Shown piece by piece: positions 8,425 through 15,045 of a DNA stretch of 15,045 bases (positions within the stretch are counted from its first letter, which is position 1; the number at the start of each line of letters is the position of its first letter). Position numbers and translations under genes: made by a program. The notes under the pieces were generated by a model. The model saw only the letters and a program-made list of their open reading frames with translations, was not told the DNA's origin and searched no databases. The DNA is from an uncultured Blautia sp. (GTDB lineage Bacteria; Bacillota; Clostridia; Lachnospirales; Lachnospiraceae), in contig CAMOXX010000041.1 of the NCBI GenBank assembly GCA_946629475.1, positions 1 through 15,045 on the forward strand. The letters are read 5' to 3'.

Positions 8425-8453
8425 GTTAGCACTCTTGTTGTGCGGTTGCTAAC
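8425..8453. promoter_or_regulatory. Candidate operator: inverted repeat GTTAGCA-N15-TGCTAAC
   Basis: Arms GTTAGCA (8425-8431) and TGCTAAC (8447-8453) form a perfect 7-base inverted repeat just upstream of the MMPL ribosome binding site. The position would block transcription of the transporter operon if bound by the divergent TetR-family regulator. The wide 15-base centre is larger than usual for that family, so an mRNA hairpin in the leader is an alternative. Confidence 0.4.
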
Positions 8454-8514
8454 TATGTCTGAACATACATTACAGGGACTGACCGCAAATAGAAATAGGC
8501 GATGGTGCGACGTT

Positions 8515-8531
8515 TGCCCAAAATTTGGGCA
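8515..8531. promoter_or_regulatory. Candidate TetR-family operator: 17-bp palindrome
   Basis: TGCCCAAAATTTGGGCA is a perfect palindrome (8-base arms around one base) lying between the two divergent genes, about 27 bases upstream of the regulator's -35 box. Size and placement suit a dimeric repressor. On the plus strand it is followed by ATTTTTATATTTTTAT, so a short terminator was considered; the tiny loop and divergent setting make an operator more likely. Confidence 0.5.
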
Positions 8532-8557
8532 TTTTTATATTTTTATCTGATTTTCTG

Positions 8558-8586
8558 TTGTCTTTCCTCCTGGCCACGATTATAAT
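8558..8586 (+). promoter_or_regulatory. Promoter of the TetR-family regulator gene
   Basis: TTGTCT (8558-8563) and a perfect TATAAT (8581-8586) are separated by 17 bases. The predicted start is near 8593, giving a leader of about 80 bases. No equally good promoter was found for the divergent MMPL gene, which may therefore depend on an activator or use a weak extended -10. Confidence 0.75.
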
Positions 8587-8673
8587 TCAGGGTACAGTCC
8601 GGAAGTGGAGAACCCCCTATTACAGGAATTGAAAAGTGAAACAGTTACTCATTTGAATCATAAGGAGTTTATT

Positions 8674-9231
8674 ATGTCAGACCTGACAAAAAAAGCGATC
8701 AAGGATTCTTTTCGGAAGCTGCTTCAGGAACGTCCGCTCACAAGAATCACCGTTCGTGAGATTGCCGCCGACTGCGGCATTAACAGAAATACGTTCTATT
8801 ACCATTATCATGATATCCCGGAGCTCATGGATGAAATCATAAAAGACGGGGCAGCCGGACTGATCGCCGACTACCCCGATATTTCCTCACTCGATGAGTG
8901 TGTGGAGAGTGCTTTCCGCTTTGTGCTGGAAAACCGCCGCTCCATCAACCATATTTATCATTCCATAGACCGGGAGATATTCGAGCAGTATCTGATGAGC
9001 ATATGCGAATACGCGGTAACCTCCTGGTACGGCTCGGCTGTAAAAAGCGCCGGGGCCGGTCCGCTGCGGGAAAACCCGGACAGTTCAAGGATTCTGAAGT
9101 TTATCCGGTATGAACTGTTCGGCGCCTGTGTTGATTTTATGAATGAAGGGATGCCGCCGGAGGCCATGGACGAAGCGAAGCATCTGCTTCATCTGTCACT
9201 CAAGGTGCTTGATTCCTCACAATCCAGCTGA
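8674..9231 (+). CDS. TetR/AcrR-family transcriptional regulator
   Basis: This 185-residue DNA-binding protein probably controls the divergent MMPL / heptad-repeat operon and itself. The N-terminal helix-turn-helix (about 8-54) reads TRITVREIAADCGINRNTFY followed by YHYHD, a clear TetR signature. The C-terminal ligand or dimer domain is helical and resembles the short TetR_C_8-like type found in Firmicutes. The ATG at 8674 has AAGGAG with a 6-base spacer. A GTG at 8605 is in frame but lacks a good site and would add residues not typical of the family. It is the only plus-strand gene here and converges on the CvpA-family gene, with 82 bases between their ends and no clear terminator. Whether it represses or activates cannot be read from sequence; repression is the usual mode. 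Confidence 0.9.
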   Translation: MSDLTKKAIKDSFRKLLQERPLTRITVREIAADCGINRNTFYYHYHDIPELMDEIIKDGAAGLIADYPDISSLDECVESAFRFVLENRRSINHIYHSIDREIFEQYLMSICEYAVTSWYGSAVKSAGAGPLRENPDSSRILKFIRYELFGACVDFMNEGMPPEAMDEAKHLLHLSLKVLDSSQSS

Positions 9232-9313
9232 AATGAAGGCACTCCGTAACTGCTCAGAACAAGGAGAGCACTTGCTGCTGAACCCGTCCAAAAACGTGAT
9301 GCGTCAGGCAAAA

Positions 9314-10051
9314 TTACAGCACTCCGACAAAGTATCTCAGCAGCAGGTTCCACGAATACAGAAGCTGCAGAAAGCGGTCATGCTCAATGTATTCCATCGC
9401 GGTCCTGCCGATCTGGGTATTGCACAGGACGGTTGCCGCCAGCATGAGAACCCATATGAGAAAGACATACCTTGCGCCCCCCAGAGCAGCACCCCCAAGC
9501 TTGTTCAGGCCGTGGAGCACTGGAAGCCGCGTGAAGATGTCCAGCACAATCACAAGGATCCTGAGAACGATCGTCACAATCAGATAAGTAATCAGGAACG
9601 AAGCCCCGCCCAGTATTACCGACGCAATGTACCCGGACACATAATCCACAAAGGAGCTCACATTCAGCTTGCGGTATCCTTCGGCATTGTTGTTCCGGAG
9701 CAGGGCTCTTGTGAGAGAATCCGGCAGGTCCAGGCCTTCGATGATCTCCGTCTGTTCATCCGCGCGGATCGTCTGCTCCGTCCCCAATTCCTCCTCGATC
9801 GCTTCCTTTGTCCGGTCCGTCACTTTTGACTCCAGCGGAGTAACCTCCCGTAAAAAGCGGTTGACATAAGGATTCAAAAACCAGACCAGCGCAATCGATA
9901 CGAAGACAATCACAAGTGAAACAAACTCTTTTACAAGCCCGCGCGCATATCCAATGACAACCCCCGCAAGGATGCACACTGCGCAGACAATTCCCGGCCA
10001 GGACAGGCCTGCCCCCTCTATTTTCAGTGTCAGTTCATTAAAAAAATCCAT
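9314..10051 (-). CDS. CvpA-family membrane protein
   Basis: This 245-residue integral membrane protein belongs to the colicin V production (CvpA) family, whose members are linked to envelope integrity. Membrane segments are visible at about 18-36, 41-60, 140-170 and 195-212, with a charged loop in between (65-130). The motif GLNKLGGAALGGAR (181-194) is the typical CvpA signature. The protein is longer than many relatives (160-190) because of the charged acidic loop. The start has GGAG about eleven bases upstream, a rather long spacing. It follows the DUF5711-like gene by about 75 bases on the same strand and is probably the last gene of the pentose phosphate operon. The exact role is unknown. 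Confidence 0.85.
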   Translation of the reverse strand: MDFFNELTLKIEGAGLSWPGIVCAVCILAGVVIGYARGLVKEFVSLVIVFVSIALVWFLNPYVNRFLREVTPLESKVTDRTKEAIEEELGTEQTIRADEQTEIIEGLDLPDSLTRALLRNNNAEGYRKLNVSSFVDYVSGYIASVILGGASFLITYLIVTIVLRILVIVLDIFTRLPVLHGLNKLGGAALGGARYVFLIWVLMLAATVLCNTQIGRTAMEYIEHDRFLQLLYSWNLLLRYFVGVL

Positions 10052-10125
10052 TTATATTTGTTCTCCGGCTTTTTCTGGCAGAAACCGCGCTCAGCAGCTC
10101 CATCATTCTGAATGCTTCGTACTTA

Positions 10126-11286
10126 TCAAGTCAGTTTGATAACCTGAAGCCCCGAATCCAGGACGAGCAGATACCGGTTCCAGCCGATTTTCCAGAAGTC
10201 ATTGATCGTGCCGTCCACCGTACCGTTATACTTTTCCTTCCCGTTATCGTCAAGCACACACATCTGGGAATTATTGTACATCAGAATGCGGCCGCCGCTG
10301 ATCCGGATACTCGTATAAGGAATGTTGAAATCCTTTGAGAATTTCATCCTTCCGCCCGTATCATACACTTCCATCGTATAGAGCTTGTCCTTGTCATCGT
10401 TGCGGAACACGAGGCCGATCATATTCTTATCGTTGAACACCGACACGATCTCCTTGTTCACGCTGACCTGTCCGGTCTGCTTCGGAACCTGCTTGCCTTC
10501 GTAGATGACAAAACCGTCTTCCCGGATTGCCGTACTGTGCGTTCCTCCCAGATACTCCACTTCGGGGATTACGATTCCGTCATACTCATATCCGCTGACA
10601 ATCCTGTCGTCCTCCGTCTGTCCCACATTCCCGAAATTGTAAAAGGCGACGTAGCTCGTCGTTTCACCGCCCGATACAAACTGATAGGTCACCATCATGA
10701 TGATCCCGTCATTGGAAATGGCCACATCCATCGGATATCCCGGATCATCGATTTTTGTCTGATTCTCCGCAATCAGGCTTCCGTCCGTACCATAGTAGTT
10801 GATCCAGGTGTCCTCGCCGCTGTCAAGAATCGCAGCTACAAGACCGTTGGAAGAAATCCGGGCTTTCACAATATTATAGGAAGTTGTGCAGCTTCCGGTC
10901 AGGCCGTTCTTGTCGTACATTTCCAGCCTTGTGCCGTCCTTGTCCGCAACCACAACACGCTTCCCGTTCACATCCGCAACCGGATTCTGCATCGAATGAA
11001 TTTCACTCCATACAGTTTCAAGATCCTTTGTCACAAGAGAAACCTCATCGGGACTGTACTTGAGAATTTTCCCATCCAGCTCCACATATTTTGTAGATAC
11101 CGTATCTTCCTGCTCCGTGCTTGCGGTAATCTTATAGTTATGATATGTTCTCTGCGTCAAAAAAATCAGCGTAATGATCGCTGCCAGAATCACCACCGCC
11201 AGAACGATCAGAATCGCCGCTCTTCTGTTGCGCCTTCTTCTCTTTTTTCTGCGGATTGTCTCATCACGGTCGTTTCTTCTTGCCAT
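10126..11286 (-). CDS. DUF5711-like membrane-anchored beta-propeller-like protein
   Basis: This 386-residue protein has a strongly basic cytoplasmic N-terminus (RRKKRRRRNRR, 12-22), a single membrane helix (23-45) and a large outside domain. That domain consists of short beta-strand repeats such as GTRLEMYDKNG, EDTWINYYGTDG and KLYTMEVYDTGGRMKF. These look like the blades of a propeller of the PQQ/WD type, without recognisable catalytic residues. The pattern matches my memory of the Lachnospiraceae family DUF5711, which I could not confirm here. The ATG at 11286 has AAGGG with a 5-base spacer; an upstream GTG at 11337 would start inside the preceding hairpin region. It follows the transketolase C-half gene by 60 bases and precedes the CvpA-family gene. 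An envelope scaffold or sensor is a guess. Confidence 0.75.
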   Translation of the reverse strand: MARRNDRDETIRRKKRRRRNRRAAILIVLAVVILAAIITLIFLTQRTYHNYKITASTEQEDTVSTKYVELDGKILKYSPDEVSLVTKDLETVWSEIHSMQNPVADVNGKRVVVADKDGTRLEMYDKNGLTGSCTTSYNIVKARISSNGLVAAILDSGEDTWINYYGTDGSLIAENQTKIDDPGYPMDVAISNDGIIMMVTYQFVSGGETTSYVAFYNFGNVGQTEDDRIVSGYEYDGIVIPEVEYLGGTHSTAIREDGFVIYEGKQVPKQTGQVSVNKEIVSVFNDKNMIGLVFRNDDKDKLYTMEVYDTGGRMKFSKDFNIPYTSIRISGGRILMYNNSQMCVLDDNGKEKYNGTVDGTINDFWKIGWNRYLLVLDSGLQVIKLT

Positions 11287-11301
11287 AATAACCCTTATCC
11301 T

Positions 11302-11334
11302 GATAAAACAGGGGACGTATCGCGCGCCCCCTGT
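11302..11334 (-). terminator. Weak terminator or attenuator hairpin after the transketolase genes
   Basis: On the minus strand ACAGGGG (11334-11328) pairs with CCCCTGT (11314-11308) across a 13-base loop, followed by TTTTA. The stem is GC-rich but the T run is short. It may therefore cut transcription only partly before the DUF5711-like gene, or stabilise the upstream mRNA. Confidence 0.5.
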
Positions 11335-11346
11335 CACATTATCTAT

Positions 11347-12288
11347 TTACGCCAAAAATTCTTTGATCTGTGCGTAGATTCCATCAGCATCCAGCTGATA
11401 TTTTTTCAGCAGTGCACCGGCCGGACCGGATTCACCGAACACATCACGCACACCGATCCGTTTTACGGGAACCGGGCAGTTCTCGGAAAGAACCTCGCAC
11501 ACAGCGCCGCCCAGACCGCCGATAATTGAATGCTCTTCGACCGTCACAACCTTGCCGGTTTCCTTTGCCGAGGCAATCACCAGTTCTTCATCGAGAGGCT
11601 TGATGGTGTGGATATTGATCACCTTCGCGTCGATGCCTTCCTCAGCAAGCTTTGCAGCTGCATCGAGGGATGCCGCAACGCAGAGTCCGTTGGCAATGAT
11701 GGTGAGGTCTTTCCCCTCCCGGAGCACAATACCCTTGCCGAGTTCAAATTTGTAATCCGGGTTGTCATTGATCACCGGGACTGCAGCACGTCCGAATCTC
11801 ATGTAAACCGGGCCCTTGTGTTCGTAGGCAGCCTCTACCAGAGCTTTTGCCTCAATATCGTCGGACGGACACGCGACTACCATGCCGGGAATCACTCTCA
11901 TCAGAGCGAAGTCCTCGCAGCACTGATGGCTCGCGCCGTCCTCACCAACGGAGATTCCGCCGTGGGTCGCGCCGATCTTTACATTCAGCTGCGGATAAGC
12001 GATGGAGTTGCGGACCTGCTCAAATGCACGTCCGGACGCAAACATCGCGAAAGTGCTGAAGAAAGGAACCTTTCCGGTAGTCGCGATTCCTGCTGCCACG
12101 CCGGCCATGTTGCACTCGGCGATACCGCAGTCGATATGACGCTCCGGAAATTCTTTTTTGAAGATACCAGTCTGGGTAGCAGCCGCAAGGTCAGCGTCGA
12201 GAACCACCATGTCCGCATGCTTTTTCCCAAGCTCTACCAGAGCATTGCCATAGCTGGCTCTTGTTGCGATTTTCTTTACTTCTGACAT
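11347..12288 (-). CDS. tkt: Transketolase, C-terminal (pyrimidine-binding and C-domain) subunit
   Basis: This is the second half of a split transketolase, a thiamine-diphosphate enzyme moving two-carbon units between sugar phosphates in the non-oxidative pentose phosphate pathway. The 313 residues include GIAECNM (55-61), with E58 expected to activate the cofactor. THGGISVGEDGASHQ (108-122) is the conserved histidine-rich loop, and the C-domain ends with GESGPAGALLKKY. The gene overlaps the end of the N-half gene by 13 bases, with AGGTGA six bases before the ATG, so the halves are made together and should form a 2+2 complex. Length fits split transketolases of Clostridia and archaea. A related ketose-forming enzyme cannot be excluded, but the neighbouring transaldolase supports transketolase. 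Confidence 0.95.
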   Translation of the reverse strand: MSEVKKIATRASYGNALVELGKKHADMVVLDADLAAATQTGIFKKEFPERHIDCGIAECNMAGVAAGIATTGKVPFFSTFAMFASGRAFEQVRNSIAYPQLNVKIGATHGGISVGEDGASHQCCEDFALMRVIPGMVVACPSDDIEAKALVEAAYEHKGPVYMRFGRAAVPVINDNPDYKFELGKGIVLREGKDLTIIANGLCVAASLDAAAKLAEEGIDAKVINIHTIKPLDEELVIASAKETGKVVTVEEHSIIGGLGGAVCEVLSENCPVPVKRIGVRDVFGESGPAGALLKKYQLDADGIYAQIKEFLA

Positions 12289-13115
12289 AATGCTTCACCT
12301 GCCTTCTCGAGTTCTGCCATTGCCTGCTGATACTGCTCGTCGTTCGGAGCTTTTCCATGCCATCCGACCTGGTTCTCCATAAACGAAACGCCCTTGCCCT
12401 TGACGGTCTTCATGATGATCGCCGTCGGCATTCCCTTGGTATTCCTTGCTTCCTGGAATGCTGCCCTCAGCTGGTCAAAATCATTACCGTCCGCTACGTT
12501 GATTACATGGAAATTAAACGCCTCGAATTTTTTGTCGATCGGGTACGGCGAATTGACCTGGTCAATCGGTCCATCGATCTGAAGGTTATTGTTATCGACA
12601 ATCACGACAAAATTGTCAAGCTTGCGGAAGCCTGCAAACATCGCAGCCTCCCAGACCTGGCCTTCCTGAATTTCGCCGTCGCCCAGAAGCGTGTATACGC
12701 GATAATCGTCACCATAGAGCTTGGCTGAGAGCGCCATGCCTGCTGCTGCCGAGATTCCCTGGCCCAGGGAACCGCTCGACATATCAACGCCCGGAATGTG
12801 CTTCATATCCGGATGGCCCTGAAGGTAGGAGCCGAGATGGCGGAGCGTGGTGAGATCCTCCTTCGGGAAAAAGCCGCGCTCAGCAAGTACCGAATAGTAT
12901 CCGGGAGCCGTGTGCCCTTTGGAAAGGACAAACCGGTCGCGGTCCGGCTTTTTTGGATCCTTGGGATCGATGTTCAGTTCTTCAAAATAAAGATAGGTGT
13001 ACAGATCCGCAGAAGAAAGTGATCCGCCCGGATGGCCGGAAGCTGCAGCATGCACTGCAGTCACAATACTCTTGCGAACTTCGTTTGCAATTTTCTGAAG
13101 TTCAATGTTGTCCAT
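12276..13115 (-). CDS. tkt: Transketolase, N-terminal (diphosphate-binding) subunit
   Basis: This is the first half of the split transketolase. The 279 residues hold SGHPGGSLS (26-34), SKGH (65-68), the diphosphate motif starting at GDG (145-147) and ending in NNN (175-177), and KTVKGKGVSFME (236-247). The ATG at 13115 has AAGGAG eight bases upstream. The open frame extends further up, but that extension overlaps the preceding transaldolase gene and lacks family similarity. The start lies 52 bases after the transaldolase stop codon, within one probable operon. The two halves together equal one normal transketolase of about 590 residues, slightly shorter than the single-chain enzyme. Confidence 0.95.
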   Translation of the reverse strand: MDNIELQKIANEVRKSIVTAVHAAASGHPGGSLSSADLYTYLYFEELNIDPKDPKKPDRDRFVLSKGHTAPGYYSVLAERGFFPKEDLTTLRHLGSYLQGHPDMKHIPGVDMSSGSLGQGISAAAGMALSAKLYGDDYRVYTLLGDGEIQEGQVWEAAMFAGFRKLDNFVVIVDNNNLQIDGPIDQVNSPYPIDKKFEAFNFHVINVADGNDFDQLRAAFQEARNTKGMPTAIIMKTVKGKGVSFMENQVGWHGKAPNDEQYQQAMAELEKAGEALCQK

Positions 13116-13167
13116 AGTTTTTCTCCTTTTTGATTGGCCGTTCAGCAGGATTATCCCTGCGGTATTT

Positions 13168-13821
13168 TTATTCGCCGAATACGGCAATGTAGTCCTTTTT
13201 GAATTTTTCAATTCCCGCATCTGTCAGAGGATGATGCAGCATCTGCTCGAGAACCTTGTAAGGTACTGTTGCAATATCGGCACCCGCGAGAGCGCACTCG
13301 GTTACATGGATCGGATGGCGGACACTGGCCGCGATAATCTCGGTTTCGATTCCTGCTACTGCAAACATCTCGGCGATCTCGGAAATCAGGGATACTCCGT
13401 CCGTTGAAATGTCATCAAGGCGTCCGAGGAACGGTGAAACAAAGGTTGCTCCTGCACGTGCAGCCAGAAGTGCCTGCGCTGCTGTAAAAATCAGGGTTAC
13501 GTTTGTTTTGATTCCTTCCTTTGAGAGAACCTTGACTGCCTTCAGGCCTTCGCCCGTCATCGGGATTTTGACAACCATGTTCGGATGGATTGCCGCAATC
13601 TCTCTGCCCTCACGGATCATTCCCTCGGCGTCCGTTGTGGTTGCCTTGACTTCACCGCTGATCGGTCCGTCAACGATCGAGGTGATCTCTTTGATTACTT
13701 CGTTAAAGTCACGCCCCTCTTTTGCGATCAATGAAGGGTTCGTAGTGACTCCGCAGATAATTCCCATGTCATTTGCCGCTTTAATATCTTCTACATTTGC
13801 TGTGTCGATGAAGAATTTCAT
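13168..13821 (-). CDS. tal: Transaldolase of the short FSA/TalC type
   Basis: This 217-residue enzyme transfers a dihydroxyacetone unit between sugar phosphates in the non-oxidative pentose phosphate pathway. Family landmarks are FIDTANVEDI (4-13), GVTTNPSLIAKEGR (24-37), the Schiff-base lysine K85 in VVKIPMT, TNVTLIF (106-112) and SPFLGRLDD (129-137). Residue 131 is Phe. In this family Tyr at this site is associated with fructose-6-phosphate aldolase and Phe with transaldolase, which favours a true transaldolase. The ATG at 13821 follows GGGAGG by eight bases. It is the first gene of the operon, under a strong promoter, with the transketolase halves downstream. Confidence 0.94.
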   Translation of the reverse strand: MKFFIDTANVEDIKAANDMGIICGVTTNPSLIAKEGRDFNEVIKEITSIVDGPISGEVKATTTDAEGMIREGREIAAIHPNMVVKIPMTGEGLKAVKVLSKEGIKTNVTLIFTAAQALLAARAGATFVSPFLGRLDDISTDGVSLISEIAEMFAVAGIETEIIAASVRHPIHVTECALAGADIATVPYKVLEQMLHHPLTDAGIEKFKKDYIAVFGE

Positions 13822-13906
13822 TCTTATTTCCTCCCTGATGATAAAAAAACGATACCTGCAATGCAATCAGAAGCCTTGGGTCAACGGTTTCCGAGCTTCT
13901 GGTTCT

Positions 13907-13934
13907 ATTATAGCACACGGGCTGTGTCGGTCAA
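13907..13934 (-). promoter_or_regulatory. Promoter of the transaldolase-transketolase operon
   Basis: TTGACC (13934-13929) and a perfect TATAAT (13912-13907) are separated by 16 bases. Transcription would start near 13900, giving a leader of about 80 bases. That leader has a loose inverted repeat (AGAAGC and GCTTCT about 20 bases apart) and, later, a run of seven T about 30 bases before the start codon; a regulatory role is not evident. Confidence 0.8.
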
Positions 13935-13946
13935 GAAAAACCCTCA

Positions 13947-14546
13947 TCACAGGTCTATCCGGCCTTCCAGCGCACGCAGAAGCGTCACCTCATCGATATA
14001 CTCGAGATCCCCTCCCACAGGCACGCCGCTGGCGATCCTGCTGACACGGATTCCGGAAGGCTTGATCAGCTTGCTGATGTACATTGCCGTTGTCTCCCCT
14101 TCCAGGCTCGAGTTGGTCGCAATAATCACTTCGGTCACATCCTCTGTCTGCAGGCGCGTGATCAGCTCCTTCAGACGGATATCATCCGGACCGACCCCGA
14201 GCATGGGCGAAATTGCCCCATGGAGTACGTGGTAAACTCCTTCGTACTTTCCGGTTTTTTCATATGCCGCCAGGTCACGTGTATTCTCCACCACCATGAT
14301 CGTATGATGGTCGCGATTTTCATTTGCGCATATGGGGCAGAGTTCCTGGTCCGTCAGTGTGAAGCAGCTTTTACAGTAGCGGACATTCTGCCTGGCATCC
14401 CTGATGGACCCTGTCAGAAGCTCCACCTGGTCGGAGGGCATGCTCATGATATGAAACGCAAGCCGCTGCGCCGATTTTGCGCCGATTCCCGGCAGGTGGG
14501 ACAGCTGTTCAATCAGTTTATTGATATGGCTGCTGTAGTAATCCAT
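13947..14546 (-). CDS. recR: Recombination protein RecR
   Basis: RecR helps load RecA onto gapped DNA in the RecF pathway. All parts are present in 199 residues: an N-terminal helix-hairpin-helix (LPGIGAKSAQRLAFH, 18-32), a four-cysteine zinc site (C58, C61, C70, C73), a Toprim domain beginning with MVVENTRD (84-91) and containing DLEYIDEVTL (180-189), and the C-terminal Walker B-like end. Length is normal for the family (about 198). The start codon overlaps the ybaB stop codon as TGATG, the usual arrangement. No terminator is visible after it, and the next promoter begins only 13 bases downstream, so some transcripts may read through into the transaldolase operon. Confidence 0.97.
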   Translation of the reverse strand: MDYYSSHINKLIEQLSHLPGIGAKSAQRLAFHIMSMPSDQVELLTGSIRDARQNVRYCKSCFTLTDQELCPICANENRDHHTIMVVENTRDLAAYEKTGKYEGVYHVLHGAISPMLGVGPDDIRLKELITRLQTEDVTEVIIATNSSLEGETTAMYISKLIKPSGIRVSRIASGVPVGGDLEYIDEVTLLRALEGRIDL

Positions 14547-14920
14547 CAGAACGGCAGGCCTCCGCCGAGTCCGCCAAGTCCTCCAAGTCCGCCGAGACCG
14601 CCGGTGAGCCTTGCCATCACAGCCTGGGATTCCTCCTCCATCTTCCGAAGGGCTTCATTCGTCGCTGCCACAATCAGGTCCTCCAGCATCTCGATATCGT
14701 CCGGATCCACAACTTCCTCGGAGAGTTTCACCTTTGTAACGGTACGGCTGCCCGTCACGGTGACTTCCACTGCTCCGCCGCCGGCTGCTGCCGTGAATTC
14801 CTTTTCTTCAAGAGCCTTCTGGCTCTCTTCCATCTGCTTCTGCATTTTCTGCGCCTGTTTCATCAGGTTGTTCATGTTCCCCGGCATTCCCATGCCGTTG
14901 TATCCGCCTCTTTTTGCCAT
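14546..14920 (-). CDS. ybaB: YbaB/EbfC-family nucleoid-associated protein
   Basis: This 124-residue DNA-binding dimer typically lies between dnaX and recR. The family core is clear: NMNNLMKQAQKMQKQMEESQ (15-34), EVTVTGSRTVTKVKLSEEVV (52-71), then LEDLIVAATNEALRK. The C-terminus carries (Gly-Gly-Leu)n, ending GGLGGLGGLGGGLPF, encoded by an imperfect 9-base DNA repeat. The ATG has AGGAGG about eight bases upstream. The expected dnaX would lie beyond the right window edge. Base composition of the tail is richer in GC than the rest of the gene. Confidence 0.96.
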   Translation of the reverse strand: MAKRGGYNGMGMPGNMNNLMKQAQKMQKQMEESQKALEEKEFTAAAGGGAVEVTVTGSRTVTKVKLSEEVVDPDDIEMLEDLIVAATNEALRKMEEESQAVMARLTGGLGGLGGLGGLGGGLPF

Positions 14921-14978
14921 TTATATTCCTCCTTGACGTCATTGCTTTTAAGATATCAGTACAGTATCCGTTCGCGTA

Positions 14979-15045
14979 CATGCACCCCTGTTCGGAATGC
15001 TTCGCATTCAGGTGCATGCACCCCATTCGGAATGCTTCGCATTCC
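14979..15045. repeat. Duplicated hairpin repeat upstream of ybaB (runs off the window)
   Basis: Two copies of a unit of about 35 bases start at TGCACCCC (14981 and 15017). Each contains the hairpin GAATGCTTCGCATTC (14995-15009 and 15030-15044). The first copy is also enclosed by outer arms CATGCACC (14979-14986) and GGTGCATG (15011-15018). The second copy reaches the last base, so more copies may follow. The remaining stretch to ybaB (14921-14978) shows no convincing promoter. Confidence 0.75.

Noticed and set aside
8515..8546. Palindrome plus T-rich stretch as a plus-strand terminator
   Set aside because: No plus-strand gene ends upstream of it and the loop would be very small; an operator between divergent genes fits better.
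9232..9313. Bidirectional terminator between the TetR-family gene and the CvpA-family gene
   Set aside because: Only short, weak pairings and no T run were found, although converging genes would be expected to have one.
10537..12285. Plus-strand open frames of 330 and 251 codons opposite the DUF5711-like and transketolase genes
   Set aside because: Antisense to conserved enzymes, with no ribosome binding site or domain pattern.

Overview
The window looks like a chromosomal stretch of an anaerobic, Lachnospiraceae-like Clostridia (Bacillota). Four things suggest this: a transketolase split into two genes, a short FSA-type transaldolase, a DUF5711-like membrane protein beside a CvpA-family protein, and an MMPL transporter paired with a secreted heptad-repeat protein. 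Shine-Dalgarno sites are strong (AGGAGG type) and base composition is moderate. This assignment is inferred from gene content only. Every recognised gene is on the minus strand except one TetR-family regulator.

Reading along the minus strand (high to low coordinates), the layout is as follows. (1) A YbaB/EbfC nucleoid protein and RecR overlap by one base, an arrangement usually found downstream of dnaX. Upstream of ybaB, at the window edge, is a duplicated hairpin repeat. (2) A sigma-A-type promoter (TTGACC-16-TATAAT) just after recR drives a probable operon of transaldolase, transketolase N-half and transketolase C-half. These make up the non-oxidative pentose phosphate branch. A DUF5711-like protein and a CvpA-family protein follow, after a hairpin that may attenuate them. 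(3) The plus-strand TetR-family regulator converges on cvpA and diverges from a two-gene envelope operon, the MMPL/RND-like transporter and the secreted heptad-repeat protein. The regulator has a near-consensus promoter. The divergent spacer holds two inverted repeats that are candidate operators. The operon ends in a strong intrinsic terminator. (4) A monocistronic membrane-bound GGDEF diguanylate cyclase has its own TTGCAT-17-CATAAT promoter. (5) A 154-bp MITE-like palindromic element lies between the GGDEF gene and an amino-acid ABC transporter operon. That operon encodes a large protein with substrate-binding domains fused to a permease, then its ATPase, which is cut by the window edge.

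The most unusual item is the 800-residue transporter protein. Its receptor part is not two consecutive binding proteins. It reads C-half, N-half, C-half, N-half and then permease, so a second complete binding site could only form by pairing the first and last halves. The other notable items are the MMPL/heptad-repeat/TetR module of unknown substrate, the placement of the MITE-like element just 5' of the transporter's ribosome binding site, and the coupling of two envelope proteins to the pentose phosphate genes. No RNA genes, CRISPR arrays or intact insertion sequences were seen.
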